Below are positions 1-9,057 of a stretch of 64,000 nt of DNA, piece by piece (position 1 is the first letter of the stretch; each line of letters starts with the position of its first letter). This DNA is from Promethearchaeota archaeon (GTDB lineage: Archaea; Asgardarchaeota; Lokiarchaeia; Sigyniarchaeales; SOKP01). The notes under the pieces were generated by a model. It ran no database searches. It was not told the DNA's origin and saw only the letters and a list, made by a program, of their open reading frames with translations. The translations under genes and the position numbers were made by a program. The stretch lies in assembly GCA_016839555.1 (NCBI GenBank), contig JAEOUA010000011.1:186001-250000 (forward strand). The letters are read 5' to 3'.

Positions 1-2
1 AT

Positions 3-2231
3 GAAGAGAATACTATTTATGAGAAATATGTAATCTTATTTCATAAAAAGAAAACATTATCCAAAATCTTAGCTGAGTTCGAAATTTGTTTAGGAAATCA
101 AGCCGGTTTTGTTTGGGTACCACATCTCAGACCAAAACAAAAATATGTTATTGGAGATCATATTTTTAGATCTCCAGTAATTATCTATTCATCCAAAACT
201 ATTGCATGTGCGTTAATTCCAGATTTAGATGAACTTAAAGAAAATAGACGATACCCCACTTATCTTAATTTGGAGATATACTCAAAAAATGAGAAAAATC
301 CATACTTATCTTATGGTTTTGGGAAATATAAACCAGTAAAACATGTCTTTTTCAAAAAACAATGGTATAAGAAAATGAAATTCAAAAAAGGAGATTCCCT
401 TACTTTTGGCTATTATATAAAGTTATTTCATAATAAATCACGCTCAGAACTTATCAAGACAATAAATTCATTTTTATGGATTAAATATGGTAAAAAACTA
501 CTAAGACAGAATTTGAATCCTCAAATTCTTCCTTATAATATTAACGTACAAGAAGGCTTAAAAGCAATATTTAAGAGACATGAATATTGGGGCAATTTTT
601 ATATAAATAATAAAAAGTGTGGTGGTATATGGCAAAGAAGTTGGTTAGGGAAGAAAAAGGCACCTTTAGAATATGTAGAACCAAAAGATTTAGCTTCTCA
701 TAAAAAAGCCAGAATGAAAGAAATAGTTGGTACAAAATCAATTTTAGGGAAAATAATAATAAATATATCTTTTTCACCGAAGACTATTAAATTTTTTGAT
801 AAGTTCACAAGAAATTATCCTATTGTACGTCGTGTGGCTGAAGTTTGGAACAATGCCTGGTTCTTAAACATTAGAACTGGATTTGGAATTAAATTATTTG
901 GTATTGTTTATAATGATAATGATCTTATTGAAAAAGGGAATAGAATTTTAAATACTTTATTGAATTTACCACGGAAAAGAGGTTTATTTCCAAGTGTCAT
1001 TTTACCCGCAACTAAAAACGCTCAAGATTTCTCATTCATTAATGGAGTTAAAGGTTTTAGATATGATGATGAATTTCATCTTGTTGATTGTTCACTTGCC
1101 ATGTATTGGGCACTAAAATATTATCAATATTTTGAAAAAAATGAATTAATCAACGATTTGTCCTTAAAGTTAATAAATACTATAAAAGAGATTCAATTGG
1201 ATAATGGAGCAATTCCAACATATTTACGAATTGATGATTATAGTGAGAAACCTTTTATCAGCGAAAAATTAATTAATTCTGCTAGTTCTGGTGCATCAAT
1301 GATGTTTATTTTGGAATATTATAAAATAATGAAAGAAAAAGATTTAATACTAATGGCAAAACGGATTGCTAAATTTATTCATCATGAAATATTACCAAAG
1401 AATAAATGGCAGGATTTTGAACCATTTTATAGCTGTACGAATCTACCACTTAAGTTTTATGATAAATTCACTGAGAACAATGTGATGAATTGTCTTTCAA
1501 TTTATTGGTGTGCAGAAGGATTCAAAGAGTTGTATAAAATAACTAAAAATTCCAAATATTTAAAAATAGGAGAACATATACTTGGATTATTATCCCTATT
1601 TCAACAAGTTTGGAATTTGCCTTATATCGATTATAATACTTTTGGTGGTTTTGGTGCTCAAAATGCCGACGCAGAACTTGGAGATGCTAGGCAAGGATTA
1701 TTTGTCCGTACATATATGGATTATTATTTACTCACTGGAAATAAAGAATATATGGAGAGAGGAATTGCTGCCTTAAGAGCATGTTGGGCATTACAATTAC
1801 TAGAAGAATATAAAGATCAATGCCCTGGAAATTTATTAGGTATTGATAGCATAAAAGATATTGATAAAGGTTGCGTGAATGAGAATTATGGTCATTCGGG
1901 AATAGACTTTCGGACCCCTGGTTATGAAATGTTTGATTGGGGTATAGGAACATCAATTATGGCTACAGCTTACGTTAAATATAACTTTGGAGATCTATTT
2001 ATAGACTTTAAAGAACAAGCTGTTTGGGGAATTGATGGTCTTTTAATTGAAGAATATAATTTTAGTTCTAATATTATTGAAATATATTGCAAAATCATTC
2101 TAAATAAAAAAAATATTATCATAAAAGCTAGAAATATACCAGAAAATCTCATAAATATAAAAATTAATAATCAGCTAATTAAATTAAGAGACAATAATCA
2201 ATTAAAAAAAGGGTTTATATTTACTATTTAA
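3..2231 (+). CDS. Six-hairpin-glycosidase-like protein, 5' end outside window
   Basis: The reading frame is open from the left edge to the TAA at 2229, so 742 residues are visible and the true start lies before the window. A TTG at 270 could be mistaken for the start, but the 89 codons before it are uninterrupted and read like protein (for example GNQAGFVWVPHLRPKQKYVI). The central part has repeated amphipathic helices ending in aromatic segments (WALKYYQYF, IYWCAEGFKELYKIT, YMDYYLLTGNKEYMERG), which resembles the (alpha/alpha)6 barrel of six-hairpin glycosidases and epimerases. An Asp/Glu-rich stretch (QNADAELGDARQG, about codons 553-565) would suit an active site. No signal peptide can be judged because the N-terminus is missing. 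The fold is an inference; substrate and reaction are unknown. The location near sugar-nucleotide genes fits carbohydrate metabolism. Confidence 0.6.
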   Translation, partial: EENTIYEKYVILFHKKKTLSKILAEFEICLGNQAGFVWVPHLRPKQKYVIGDHIFRSPVIIYSSKTIACALIPDLDELKENRRYPTYLNLEIYSKNEKNPYLSYGFGKYKPVKHVFFKKQWYKKMKFKKGDSLTFGYYIKLFHNKSRSELIKTINSFLWIKYGKKLLRQNLNPQILPYNINVQEGLKAIFKRHEYWGNFYINNKKCGGIWQRSWLGKKKAPLEYVEPKDLASHKKARMKEIVGTKSILGKIIINISFSPKTIKFFDKFTRNYPIVRRVAEVWNNAWFLNIRTGFGIKLFGIVYNDNDLIEKGNRILNTLLNLPRKRGLFPSVILPATKNAQDFSFINGVKGFRYDDEFHLVDCSLAMYWALKYYQYFEKNELINDLSLKLINTIKEIQLDNGAIPTYLRIDDYSEKPFISEKLINSASSGASMMFILEYYKIMKEKDLILMAKRIAKFIHHEILPKNKWQDFEPFYSCTNLPLKFYDKFTENNVMNCLSIYWCAEGFKELYKITKNSKYLKIGEHILGLLSLFQQVWNLPYIDYNTFGGFGAQNADAELGDARQGLFVRTYMDYYLLTGNKEYMERGIAALRACWALQLLEEYKDQCPGNLLGIDSIKDIDKGCVNENYGHSGIDFRTPGYEMFDWGIGTSIMATAYVKYNFGDLFIDFKEQAVWGIDGLLIEEYNFSSNIIEIYCKIILNKKNIIIKARNIPENLINIKINNQLIKLRDNNQLKKGFIFTI

Positions 2232-2390
2232 AATTTTTTATAAGAAAGGTATTATTAAAAGAATTATTTTGGTTTAAAATATTATCATTAAAATTTTTAA
2301 TATTTTTAAATCAGACATATAGAGAGCCTTAGAAGATAAATATGAGAAATATCATTTTATAAAGTTAATGATATTATTGAATTCGTATAA

Positions 2391-3527
2391 TTAGTAACTT
2401 AAGAGAAATTTATTTCCTAAATGCACGTTATTTAAGTATTTCTTAGCAATAATGAGACATCTCATAGCTTGTTCATTAGGGTTAATTCCTAAATCTCTCA
2501 TCTGATAATCGGGATGGAAGACTAATAATGAATAGGGAATATTTTCATCTATGGAGCTAATAAATTGGGCAATTTTTTCAACATCTTTATAAATTGTGTA
2601 TCCAGGCACTAAAAGAGTGCATCCACTTAGCTCTGGCATTTCTTTTTCTCTCGTTCCAAAATATTTTTCTGCTAAGAATTTAAAATTAGAAAGTGTTCGT
2701 TTATTAGTATTACCACATAAAGCATAGTTTAATTTTTCATAAAATGCTTTTAAATCAAATTTAATATTTCCGCCGGTTTTTATTGCGATTTTCATGCATT
2801 CTTCAACCAAATCTCTATTTCCACTTCCATTCCATTCCCAACACACTCGAAATTTTCTTTTTTTTTGGTATTTTATCTTTTTAAGTATCAGATTTGAAAT
2901 CCTTATTGTAAATCTAAGTTGAGGTTCAGGGGTCCCTCCAAAATAACAGATACACGTAATTTTTTCATTATTAGCAATTTCCTCAGCTACATCTTCCGCA
3001 CATACTAGATTTCTTTTTGAAATAATCTTATGAGAGGCATTTTGACAAAATAAACAATCAAAAGAACAACCATACAAAAAGGCGGCATAACTGTAAGTGC
3101 CAAATTCAGGACCTTGATAATTGGAATATTCAGGAAATCCATATTCAGTTCCAGCAGGACAAAACCAAGCATTGCAGCAGTTTGTAGGATTTGAATCGAG
3201 ATATCCATGTAGATAACCTTCTGATTGATTAGGCATAGGTAGCTTTCCTTCCCTATCCTTTTTTATATTTCGCAAGCCACAATAACTTGTATCCTCCTCT
3301 GAAAGCCTACATTCATTTATACATAAATTACAGATAAATTTTAATTCTGATTCGGGGCATTTTGGAGGGGATGGGGGCAATCCTACTTGTTCTCGAACTC
3401 TCGCATGAATGGACATAACATGACTTTTTACTCTCTCCCAATCCTTGGTAAGAATACACTCCCTGCAAATCTTGAGAGTCTGTGAAATTAATTTATCTTT
3501 TTTCCCACAAAATTCACAAGTACCCAT
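2391..3527 (-). CDS. Radical SAM protein, AmrS/PflA-activase-like, with N-terminal zinc finger
   Basis: This 378-residue protein carries the radical SAM cluster motif CSFDCLFC (C154, C158, C161), which binds a 4Fe-4S cluster and cleaves S-adenosylmethionine. Before it are a CxxC/CxxC zinc finger (C4, C7, C21, C24) and a second cysteine set (C66, C69, C73, C83) of the kind seen in pyruvate-formate-lyase-activase-like and AmmeMemoRadiSam enzymes. Typical downstream elements are present: YFGGTPEPQ (the GGxP-like SAM-binding segment) and GNIKFDLKAF. Its ATG (3525-3527) directly follows the stop of the BUD23-like methyltransferase with no bases between, so the two genes are almost certainly co-transcribed. 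The substrate cannot be named; an RNA or protein modification role alongside a methyltransferase is inference. Confidence 0.8.
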   Translation of the reverse strand: MGTCEFCGKKDKLISQTLKICRECILTKDWERVKSHVMSIHARVREQVGLPPSPPKCPESELKFICNLCINECRLSEEDTSYCGLRNIKKDREGKLPMPNQSEGYLHGYLDSNPTNCCNAWFCPAGTEYGFPEYSNYQGPEFGTYSYAAFLYGCSFDCLFCQNASHKIISKRNLVCAEDVAEEIANNEKITCICYFGGTPEPQLRFTIRISNLILKKIKYQKKRKFRVCWEWNGSGNRDLVEECMKIAIKTGGNIKFDLKAFYEKLNYALCGNTNKRTLSNFKFLAEKYFGTREKEMPELSGCTLLVPGYTIYKDVEKIAQFISSIDENIPYSLLVFHPDYQMRDLGINPNEQAMRCLIIAKKYLNNVHLGNKFLLSY

Positions 3528-4181
3528 TTATTCAACCTCTTTTTTTAATAATAAAAAGGTTTGCCCTCCTTTTTGCTGAGGATTATCTTTAATAACAAAT
3601 CCAGTAAAATTATTATTGATAAATGAAGTAAGATAAAGTTTTAATTCTTTTTGATTATATGGATAAAATTCAATCACAGCACGTCCTTTTTGCTTTAAAA
3701 TTAAAAATATTTGTCGAGCTGTTTCATCTAATACTTTTCTCATACTTTTTAAATCAGTCTTTTTATATGTTATAAAATTATATGCCGAGATAGAAATAAT
3801 AAAGTCGATTTTTTGAGGTTTTATAGGGAGATTGATTATACTAGCTAAGATGAGTTCCTCTCGAGTTTTATAATTAGATTTATTTCTCTTTTGGGATGCG
3901 ATTATCAACATATCTTTTAAGACATCAATTCCCACTACATTAAATCCGAGATTTAATAATTCATTGGTTGAGAAACTGGTTCCACAACCTAAATCCAATA
4001 TAAGATAATCTGAAAACTCTAATTTTTCATACTCTCCTAATTTTGGATCAAATAAATATTCAACACATCTTAGCGTAGTTGTTCTCTGATTCCTTTCCAT
4101 CCATGTTAAATTATTATATTCAATTGCCTTTTCTCCAGTGTAATCATCTGGAAAACGTGGCAGAGAATGTTTTCGTGTCAT
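3528..4181 (-). CDS. BUD23/WBSCR22-like class I SAM methyltransferase
   Basis: A 217-residue Rossmann methyltransferase. Motif I is DLGCGTSFS (about residues 63-71), followed by the acidic motif II (VVGIDVLKDML) and the FIISISAYNFI segment. The C-terminal pattern GRAVIEFYPYNQKEL then TGFVIKDNPQQKGGQTF matches BUD23, which methylates N7 of a guanine in small-subunit rRNA in eukaryotes; archaeal relatives exist. I chose the ATG at 4181; a TTG at 4196 would add five residues and has no clear ribosome-binding site. The gene abuts the radical SAM gene downstream (zero spacing), and is divergent from the receiver gene. It lacks the basic C-terminal extension of eukaryotic BUD23, so it is the minimal form. 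The rRNA target is inferred from family resemblance. Confidence 0.75.
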   Translation of the reverse strand: MTRKHSLPRFPDDYTGEKAIEYNNLTWMERNQRTTTLRCVEYLFDPKLGEYEKLEFSDYLILDLGCGTSFSTNELLNLGFNVVGIDVLKDMLIIASQKRNKSNYKTREELILASIINLPIKPQKIDFIISISAYNFITYKKTDLKSMRKVLDETARQIFLILKQKGRAVIEFYPYNQKELKLYLTSFINNNFTGFVIKDNPQQKGGQTFLLLKKEVE

Positions 4182-4351
4182 GCTATAATATTCCAAAACA
4201 ATTTTTAATTTCGTATTCTAAGTAAAAAGCTTTTTATCATTAAACAAAATTATTTAAATAAATTAATTTTTATAAAATTTGTATAGAGAAACAAGTATAT
4301 ATTACAAATATTTCGTGTTATTGCTAATAACAATTCTATAAAATACAAAAT

Positions 4352-4358
4352 TATATAA
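4352..4358 (+). promoter_or_regulatory. Candidate TATA box for the receiver gene
   Basis: TATATAAA-like sequence preceded by an A-rich BRE-like stretch (ATACAAAAT). It lies about 75 bases before the ATG at 4431, which would give a leader of about 50 bases if transcription starts 25 bases downstream. In such AT-rich DNA this match could be chance. Confidence 0.3.
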
Positions 4359-4430
4359 AGGTAGATTTGTTAAAGATTTTACGTAGAGATTTTGAATTAA
4401 GTTTACATTTTAAAGAGAAATCATTTTTTA

Positions 4431-4820
4431 ATGATCAAAATGGCAGAAAAAGAAAAAGTTATATTAGTTGTTGACGATGAACCTGACATACTAAATCTTA
4501 CTAAGAAATTTTTGGATTTAGGAAATTATAAAACCATTACGTGTAGTAATGGAAAAGAAGCTATGAAAATCATAGCAGAAAAGTATAATGTGATCGATCT
4601 CATTTTATTGGATATTATGATGCCTGGTCGTGATGGATACTCCATTTTAGAGGAAATAAAGACCAATGAAGATTATAAAGATATTATTGTCGTCCTTTTC
4701 ACCGTTAAGAGCTTCAACGAGGACATTCAAAAAGGAAAACGATTAGGAGCTGATTTTTACATTACTAAGCCTTTTTCGGGAAAAGAACTTTTAAAAAAAA
4801 TAGATGAAATATTAGCATAA
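4431..4820 (+). CDS. CheY-like single-domain response regulator
   Basis: A stand-alone receiver domain of 129 residues. The acidic pair D15/D16 (VVDDEPDIL), phospho-acceptor D61 (LILLDIMMPGRDGY), conserved T91 and K113 (ITKPF) are all present, so the phosphorylation site looks intact. No output domain follows and no histidine kinase gene is visible in the window, so the partner kinase must be encoded elsewhere. The start is either the ATG at 4431 or the ATG three codons later at 4440 (MAEKEK), both without a strong ribosome-binding site. It is a single-gene unit between a divergent methyltransferase and a convergent small membrane protein gene. What it controls cannot be told. Confidence 0.9.
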   Translation: MIKMAEKEKVILVVDDEPDILNLTKKFLDLGNYKTITCSNGKEAMKIIAEKYNVIDLILLDIMMPGRDGYSILEEIKTNEDYKDIIVVLFTVKSFNEDIQKGKRLGADFYITKPFSGKELLKKIDEILA

Positions 4821-4975
4821 AAACATTGAGATTAAATTAGATGTGCTCTCTTAAATAATGAGAGTTTAGGGAAAGAAAAAGTCTAAAATTTTTAGGAAGA
4901 TGAAAAACCTTTTTCTCAACATCGCAAATTATCCTATTTATTATTTTTTTAGATTTTTATAAAAAGAAAGATGCA

Positions 4976-5098
4976 TTAAAATAAACCTGAGATAGCAGAA
5001 GCTATAAAAAGTAATCCAATAATAACAAAAATGAGAGCTATAATACCTAGGATTCCTAATAGAATAAGAAAGGCTGTTTCTGCTTTACTTGTTTTCAT
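4976..5098 (-). CDS. Small single-span membrane protein (40 residues)
   Basis: Reading the minus strand from the ATG at 5098 gives a 40-residue protein that starts MKTSKAETAFLILLGILGII and ends at a TAA at 4976-4978. After a short polar N-terminus (KTSKAET), the remainder is one long hydrophobic stretch rich in Ile, Leu, Phe and Gly, long enough for one transmembrane helix or a tight hairpin. A strong ribosome-binding site (AAGGAGAA on the minus strand, 5104-5111) stands at the right distance, which is the main reason to call it real despite its size. A 22-bp perfect palindrome directly precedes the ribosome-binding site. No family recognised; regulatory small membrane protein or transporter accessory is possible. 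Confidence 0.65.
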   Translation of the reverse strand: MKTSKAETAFLILLGILGIIALIFVIIGLLFIASAISGLF

Positions 5099-5113
5099 TA
5101 ATTTTCTCCTTAT

Positions 5114-5135
5114 GGTAAATTTTTAAAAATTTACC
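5114..5135. repeat. 22-bp perfect palindrome upstream of the small membrane protein gene
   Basis: Each half is GGTAAATTTTT and its reverse complement follows without a spacer. It lies 16-37 bases upstream of the ATG at 5098, immediately before the ribosome-binding site. It could be a dimeric regulator's operator or an RNA hairpin in the leader. The GGT/ACC ends make it less likely to be a chance product of AT-rich DNA, but that has not been tested. Confidence 0.5.
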
Positions 5136-5231
5136 CAATGGTTCTAAAGTTTTTTTTATTTTCTAATTTAAATAAATATATACTTATTATAATATATTAA
5201 AATTGGGAAAAAAGCAAAATAACTGAAAAAA

Positions 5232-5909
5232 TTGAAAAAGATAGTAGTTTTTGCTCCTCACCCAGACGACGAGCTTATAGGAGCTGGGGGGAGCATCTTA
5301 AAATGGATGGATGAAGGATATGAAACTCATATAATTTATATCTCAGACGGAAGAGCTGGATATACATACGAAAGAAAAAATAAAAATTTAATTGAAAATG
5401 AGGAAACAAATGTATCAGAAGAAGAATTAGCACAAATTAGAATGAATGAAATTGATAAGATAATAAAATTCTTGGAAATTCCAAAAAACAATATTCACAA
5501 GTTTAAAATCCCTGATCAAAAAGTCCGAGAGTTTATGCAATCAGGTATTGAGCAAAGTAAAAAAATTATAAAAGATGCGGATCGATTAGTAATTCCAAGT
5601 AATAATAATCCTCACGTGGATCATCAAGCGACTTTCGATATCGCAACTAAAGCAGCTAAAGAATTAAATTTGCAGCACAATGAATTTTATGTTTATGCTG
5701 TTTATTTGAATATTAAAGCCCCAAAAAACCATAAAATAAAAATTGACATAAAAAATTATAATAAAAAGGTTTATGAAGCACTCCAGCTTTATAAATCGCA
5801 AAGATTTATCAAAACGGTAAAAGCTGCATTTGAAAATAAAAAGAAACAAAAATGGGAACACTTTGGAGTTTTTTCCCTCAGGGATCTTGGAAAATTTTAC
5901 AATTTTTAA
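5232..5909 (+). CDS. LmbE/PIG-L family deacetylase
   Basis: A 225-residue LmbE-like hydrolase. The zinc-binding signature PHPDDE is at residues 9-14 and the third ligand region (NPHVDH) follows later. In this family zinc-dependent enzymes remove N-acetyl groups from N-acetylglucosamine-containing lipids and small thiols (MshB, BshB, PIG-L). No signal peptide is seen, so it should act in the cytosol. The start is a TTG at 5232; an in-frame stop lies at 5220, so no ATG start is available. It precedes two nucleotide-sugar dehydrogenases on the same strand, although with 177 bases between, and this suggests a role in amino-sugar metabolism or glycan assembly. The exact substrate is not determinable. 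Confidence 0.85.
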   Translation: MKKIVVFAPHPDDELIGAGGSILKWMDEGYETHIIYISDGRAGYTYERKNKNLIENEETNVSEEELAQIRMNEIDKIIKFLEIPKNNIHKFKIPDQKVREFMQSGIEQSKKIIKDADRLVIPSNNNPHVDHQATFDIATKAAKELNLQHNEFYVYAVYLNIKAPKNHKIKIDIKNYNKKVYEALQLYKSQRFIKTVKAAFENKKKQKWEHFGVFSLRDLGKFYNF

Positions 5910-6086
5910 GGAATTTAGAATAGAACATTCTGTTTTTGTTTAATAAAAAGTCTAATTTGATATGGAAATAGATTCTTGCTTTCTATTAAGATAAATAAGC
6001 AAAATAAAAATTTTTCAATTAAGATTAATTAAAATCCCTAATAATACATCTGGTTTAATAAATAATTAACAAAATTAAATGTAAAA

Positions 6087-7448
6087 ATGGATTTAACCAA
6101 AATTATATCTGGGATTAATTCAAAAAAATTAATTATTTCGGTATTTGGCTTAGGTAGGATTGGGTTACCTACAGCATTAATGTTTACAAGAGCGGGATAC
6201 AATGTTATAGGAGTTGATATTGATAAAGATTTATTAAATGATTTGAAAAAGAAAAAAACTTTCATAGACGAACCAGGATTGCTAGATTTATTAAATAAAG
6301 CGATTCAAAAGAATTTAATAGAATTCAGTTCAGATTTTGAATATGCTGTAAAGAAGGCTAATATATTGATTATCTGCGTACCCACTCCTATTAGTGAAAA
6401 TAAAGTACCTGATTATAGCGCCATTAAAGATATTTCCGATAAAATTGGAAATTCTCTTACTCAAGGGCAAATAATAATATGTGAAAGTTCGGTTAGTCCA
6501 ACTACAATTAGAGATTTAATTATACCTATAATTGAAAAGAAGAGTGAGTTAAAGTTAAATAAGGATTTCGGAGTGTGTTCATGCCCAGAAAGAGCTGATC
6601 CAGGGAAAATTGTCGATAATTTTGATAAAGTTACACGAATAGTTGGGGGCTCTTCTTATAAAATCGGTAAAGTTATTATAGAATTATATGAATCAATCAC
6701 CAATGCAAATATAATTCAACTTAGCACTCCTGGTACTGCTAATGCTGTGAAATTAACGGAAAATATTTTTAGAGATGTAAATATAGCTTTAATTAATGAA
6801 TTGGCTGTTTTATATGAAAAATTAGGAATAGATGTTAAAGAAGTGATTAAAGGAGCATCCACAAAATATAATTTCCAGCCACATTATCCAGGACCGGGTG
6901 TTGGCGGTCCTTGTCTCCCTGCAAATCCGTATTATATTATCCAAGACGCAGATAAAATGGATTATATACCCTTTCTTATTCGCGTAGCTCGTGAAGTGAA
7001 TGATCGTATGCCAGCTTATACCTTAGATTTAATAACAGACGCTCTTAACTATGTAGGAAAAAGTGTTAAAGGAACTCGGATAACCGTTTTGGGGCTTTCA
7101 TATAAAGCAGATATTAAGGATATTCAAATTTCTCCATCTCTAAAGGTCGCACATTTATTGAAGGAAAAGAATGCTTCTATTCAAGTATGGGACCCATATT
7201 ATAAAGGTAAAATTATTAAAGATATAAAAATTTTAGATTCATTTCAAGAAGCCTTAAAGGAAACTGAATGTATTGTTCTCCTAACAGATCATAAAGAATT
7301 TAGGGACATCAATTTTCAACACATTATGAAAATCAAAAATGAAGATAGTCCCTTAGTGTTAGTGGATAGTAGGAACATTTATGATCCAGATAATCTCCCT
7401 AAGGGAATAGTCTATTGTGGAATTGGGCGAAAGATACTAGAAACCTAA
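6087..7448 (+). CDS. UDP-N-acetyl-D-mannosamine/UDP-glucose dehydrogenase family
   Basis: A 453-residue nucleotide-sugar dehydrogenase. The N-terminal Rossmann NAD site is VFGLGRIGLPTALMF, the central domain carries CPERADPGK, and the catalytic cysteine is C276 in GPGVGGPCLP. The C-terminal UDP-binding domain starts near ITVLGLSYKADIKD. The family oxidises C6 of a UDP-sugar to the uronic acid in two NAD-dependent steps. The GPCLPANPYY form of the catalytic loop is closer to UDP-ManNAc dehydrogenases (WecC type) than to UDP-glucose dehydrogenases, but this is a judgement from memory. A second family member follows 141 bases downstream on the same strand. The products would feed surface polysaccharide or N-glycan synthesis. 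Confidence 0.88.
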   Translation: MDLTKIISGINSKKLIISVFGLGRIGLPTALMFTRAGYNVIGVDIDKDLLNDLKKKKTFIDEPGLLDLLNKAIQKNLIEFSSDFEYAVKKANILIICVPTPISENKVPDYSAIKDISDKIGNSLTQGQIIICESSVSPTTIRDLIIPIIEKKSELKLNKDFGVCSCPERADPGKIVDNFDKVTRIVGGSSYKIGKVIIELYESITNANIIQLSTPGTANAVKLTENIFRDVNIALINELAVLYEKLGIDVKEVIKGASTKYNFQPHYPGPGVGGPCLPANPYYIIQDADKMDYIPFLIRVAREVNDRMPAYTLDLITDALNYVGKSVKGTRITVLGLSYKADIKDIQISPSLKVAHLLKEKNASIQVWDPYYKGKIIKDIKILDSFQEALKETECIVLLTDHKEFRDINFQHIMKIKNEDSPLVLVDSRNIYDPDNLPKGIVYCGIGRKILET

Positions 7449-7589
7449 TTTTTTATTTTTTAAAAGTTAAACCTTCATAGAATTCAAATAAAGTTTTTTA
7501 ATAAGAGATTTTTTCTAAAATTATTTCAAGAAATAAAAATTTAAATGGTTTAGGAAAAAAATAATAAGTTTTTTATATAAAATACTAAA

Positions 7590-8972
7590 ATGATGACCGA
7601 GCAAAAAAAGAAGATAGTTGTAATTGGGATGGGCTATGTTGGAATACCGATGGCAGCCCTTTTAGCGGATGTGCCAAACTTTTATGTGATAGGGATTCAG
7701 AGAAAATCTGAGAGAAGCGGATGGAAAATTGATTGGTTAAATGCTGGAAAAAATCCGTTTAAAGGAGAGGAACCTGGTTTAGATGAATTAATCGAAAAAG
7801 TGGTTCGTAATAAAAAATTTCATGTCACTGATAAATATGATAATTTAGATGATGCAGAATATGTTCTTATTGATGTGCAAACACCCATTGATTTATATAC
7901 AAAGGTCCCTCGATATGAATCACTTATCGAAGTGTCCGAAAAAACGGCTAGACATATGAAGAAAGGAGTTACAATTATTATTGAATCCACAGTAGCTCCT
8001 GGCACAACGGATAATATTATTCAACCTCTTTTAGAGGATGTAAGTGGATTAAAACGGAAAAAGGATTTTTATCTTGTCTTTTCTTTTGAAAGAGTGATGC
8101 CGGGCAAATTAATCGAATATATTACAGATTTTCCACGCGTTATTGGAGGAGGCTGCTATGAAGCAAACCAAAAAGCAAAATATCTTTATGGAAAAGTGGT
8201 TAAAAAAGAACTACAAGTGACAGATACACTCACCGCAGAATTAACTAAATGTATTGAAAACTCTTACAGAGATGTAAATATCGCATTTGCTAATGAGATG
8301 GCACTTTTATGCGAAGATTTTAATCGAGATATTTATAAGATTATAGAATTGATAAATTATCGCCATGATAGAATGATGCATTATCCCGGTTCTGGGGTTG
8401 GTGGCCATTGTTTAACTAAAGACCCCTATTTACTTTTATATGGACATGAAGCTTACTCTGAAAAAAATTATAAATCTCATATTAAACTTGTTCCTTTTAG
8501 TAGAGAACTTAACGATTTTATGCCAGTCCATATGGTAAGTTTGATGGAAGAAGCCTTGCAAGAAGCCAGAAAATTAGTCGATAATATCAAGGTAACCTTA
8601 ATGGGAGTCTCATATAAAGCCAATACAGATGATACCAGAAACACTCCCGCACAAGGTATCATAGAAACTTTGATGAAGAGATATCATTCCCATAATATTG
8701 TCTATATAGCTCATGATCCTTATGTAAAAGAAAGAGATTATGATCTTACGGTATTAACAGATGATTTTAATAAAGCTGTGGAGAATTCAGATGTTTTACT
8801 TTTTGCAACAAATCATAAACAATATTATAATATTGATTTAGACGCTTTAAAAGAAGCTATGAGAACACCGATAATTATAGATGGTCGAAATATTTTTAAT
8901 AAGAACTTAGTTGAGGAAAAAGGATTTATATATAGAAAGGTGGGAGAAGGCCCAAAAAATCATAGTTTTTAG
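7590..8972 (+). CDS. Nucleotide-sugar dehydrogenase, second copy
   Basis: A 460-residue relative of the preceding gene but clearly divergent. The NAD-binding motif is VVIGMGYVGIPMAALL, the middle domain has SFERVMPGK, and the catalytic cysteine is C274 in GSGVGGHCLT. The C-terminal domain begins at VTLMGVSYKANTDDTRN. The segment after the first strand (residues about 34-55, IQRKSERSGWKIDWLNAG) is longer than usual, so the cofactor pocket may differ. The start is one of two adjacent ATGs at 7590 and 7593. Two diverged paralogues in a row suggest two uronic acids with different stereochemistry, as in archaeal surface glycans. Substrate (UDP-GlcNAc, UDP-ManNAc, UDP-Glc or GDP-Man) cannot be fixed from sequence alone. 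Confidence 0.88.
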   Translation: MMTEQKKKIVVIGMGYVGIPMAALLADVPNFYVIGIQRKSERSGWKIDWLNAGKNPFKGEEPGLDELIEKVVRNKKFHVTDKYDNLDDAEYVLIDVQTPIDLYTKVPRYESLIEVSEKTARHMKKGVTIIIESTVAPGTTDNIIQPLLEDVSGLKRKKDFYLVFSFERVMPGKLIEYITDFPRVIGGGCYEANQKAKYLYGKVVKKELQVTDTLTAELTKCIENSYRDVNIAFANEMALLCEDFNRDIYKIIELINYRHDRMMHYPGSGVGGHCLTKDPYLLLYGHEAYSEKNYKSHIKLVPFSRELNDFMPVHMVSLMEEALQEARKLVDNIKVTLMGVSYKANTDDTRNTPAQGIIETLMKRYHSHNIVYIAHDPYVKERDYDLTVLTDDFNKAVENSDVLLFATNHKQYYNIDLDALKEAMRTPIIIDGRNIFNKNLVEEKGFIYRKVGEGPKNHSF

Positions 8973-9057
8973 GTTTAGGATTTATGAATAGATATTCAAA
9001 AAAACTTTTATTTGAAGAAAAACTATAAAAACTATAAAAATAAGGAAAGTGATTCTT

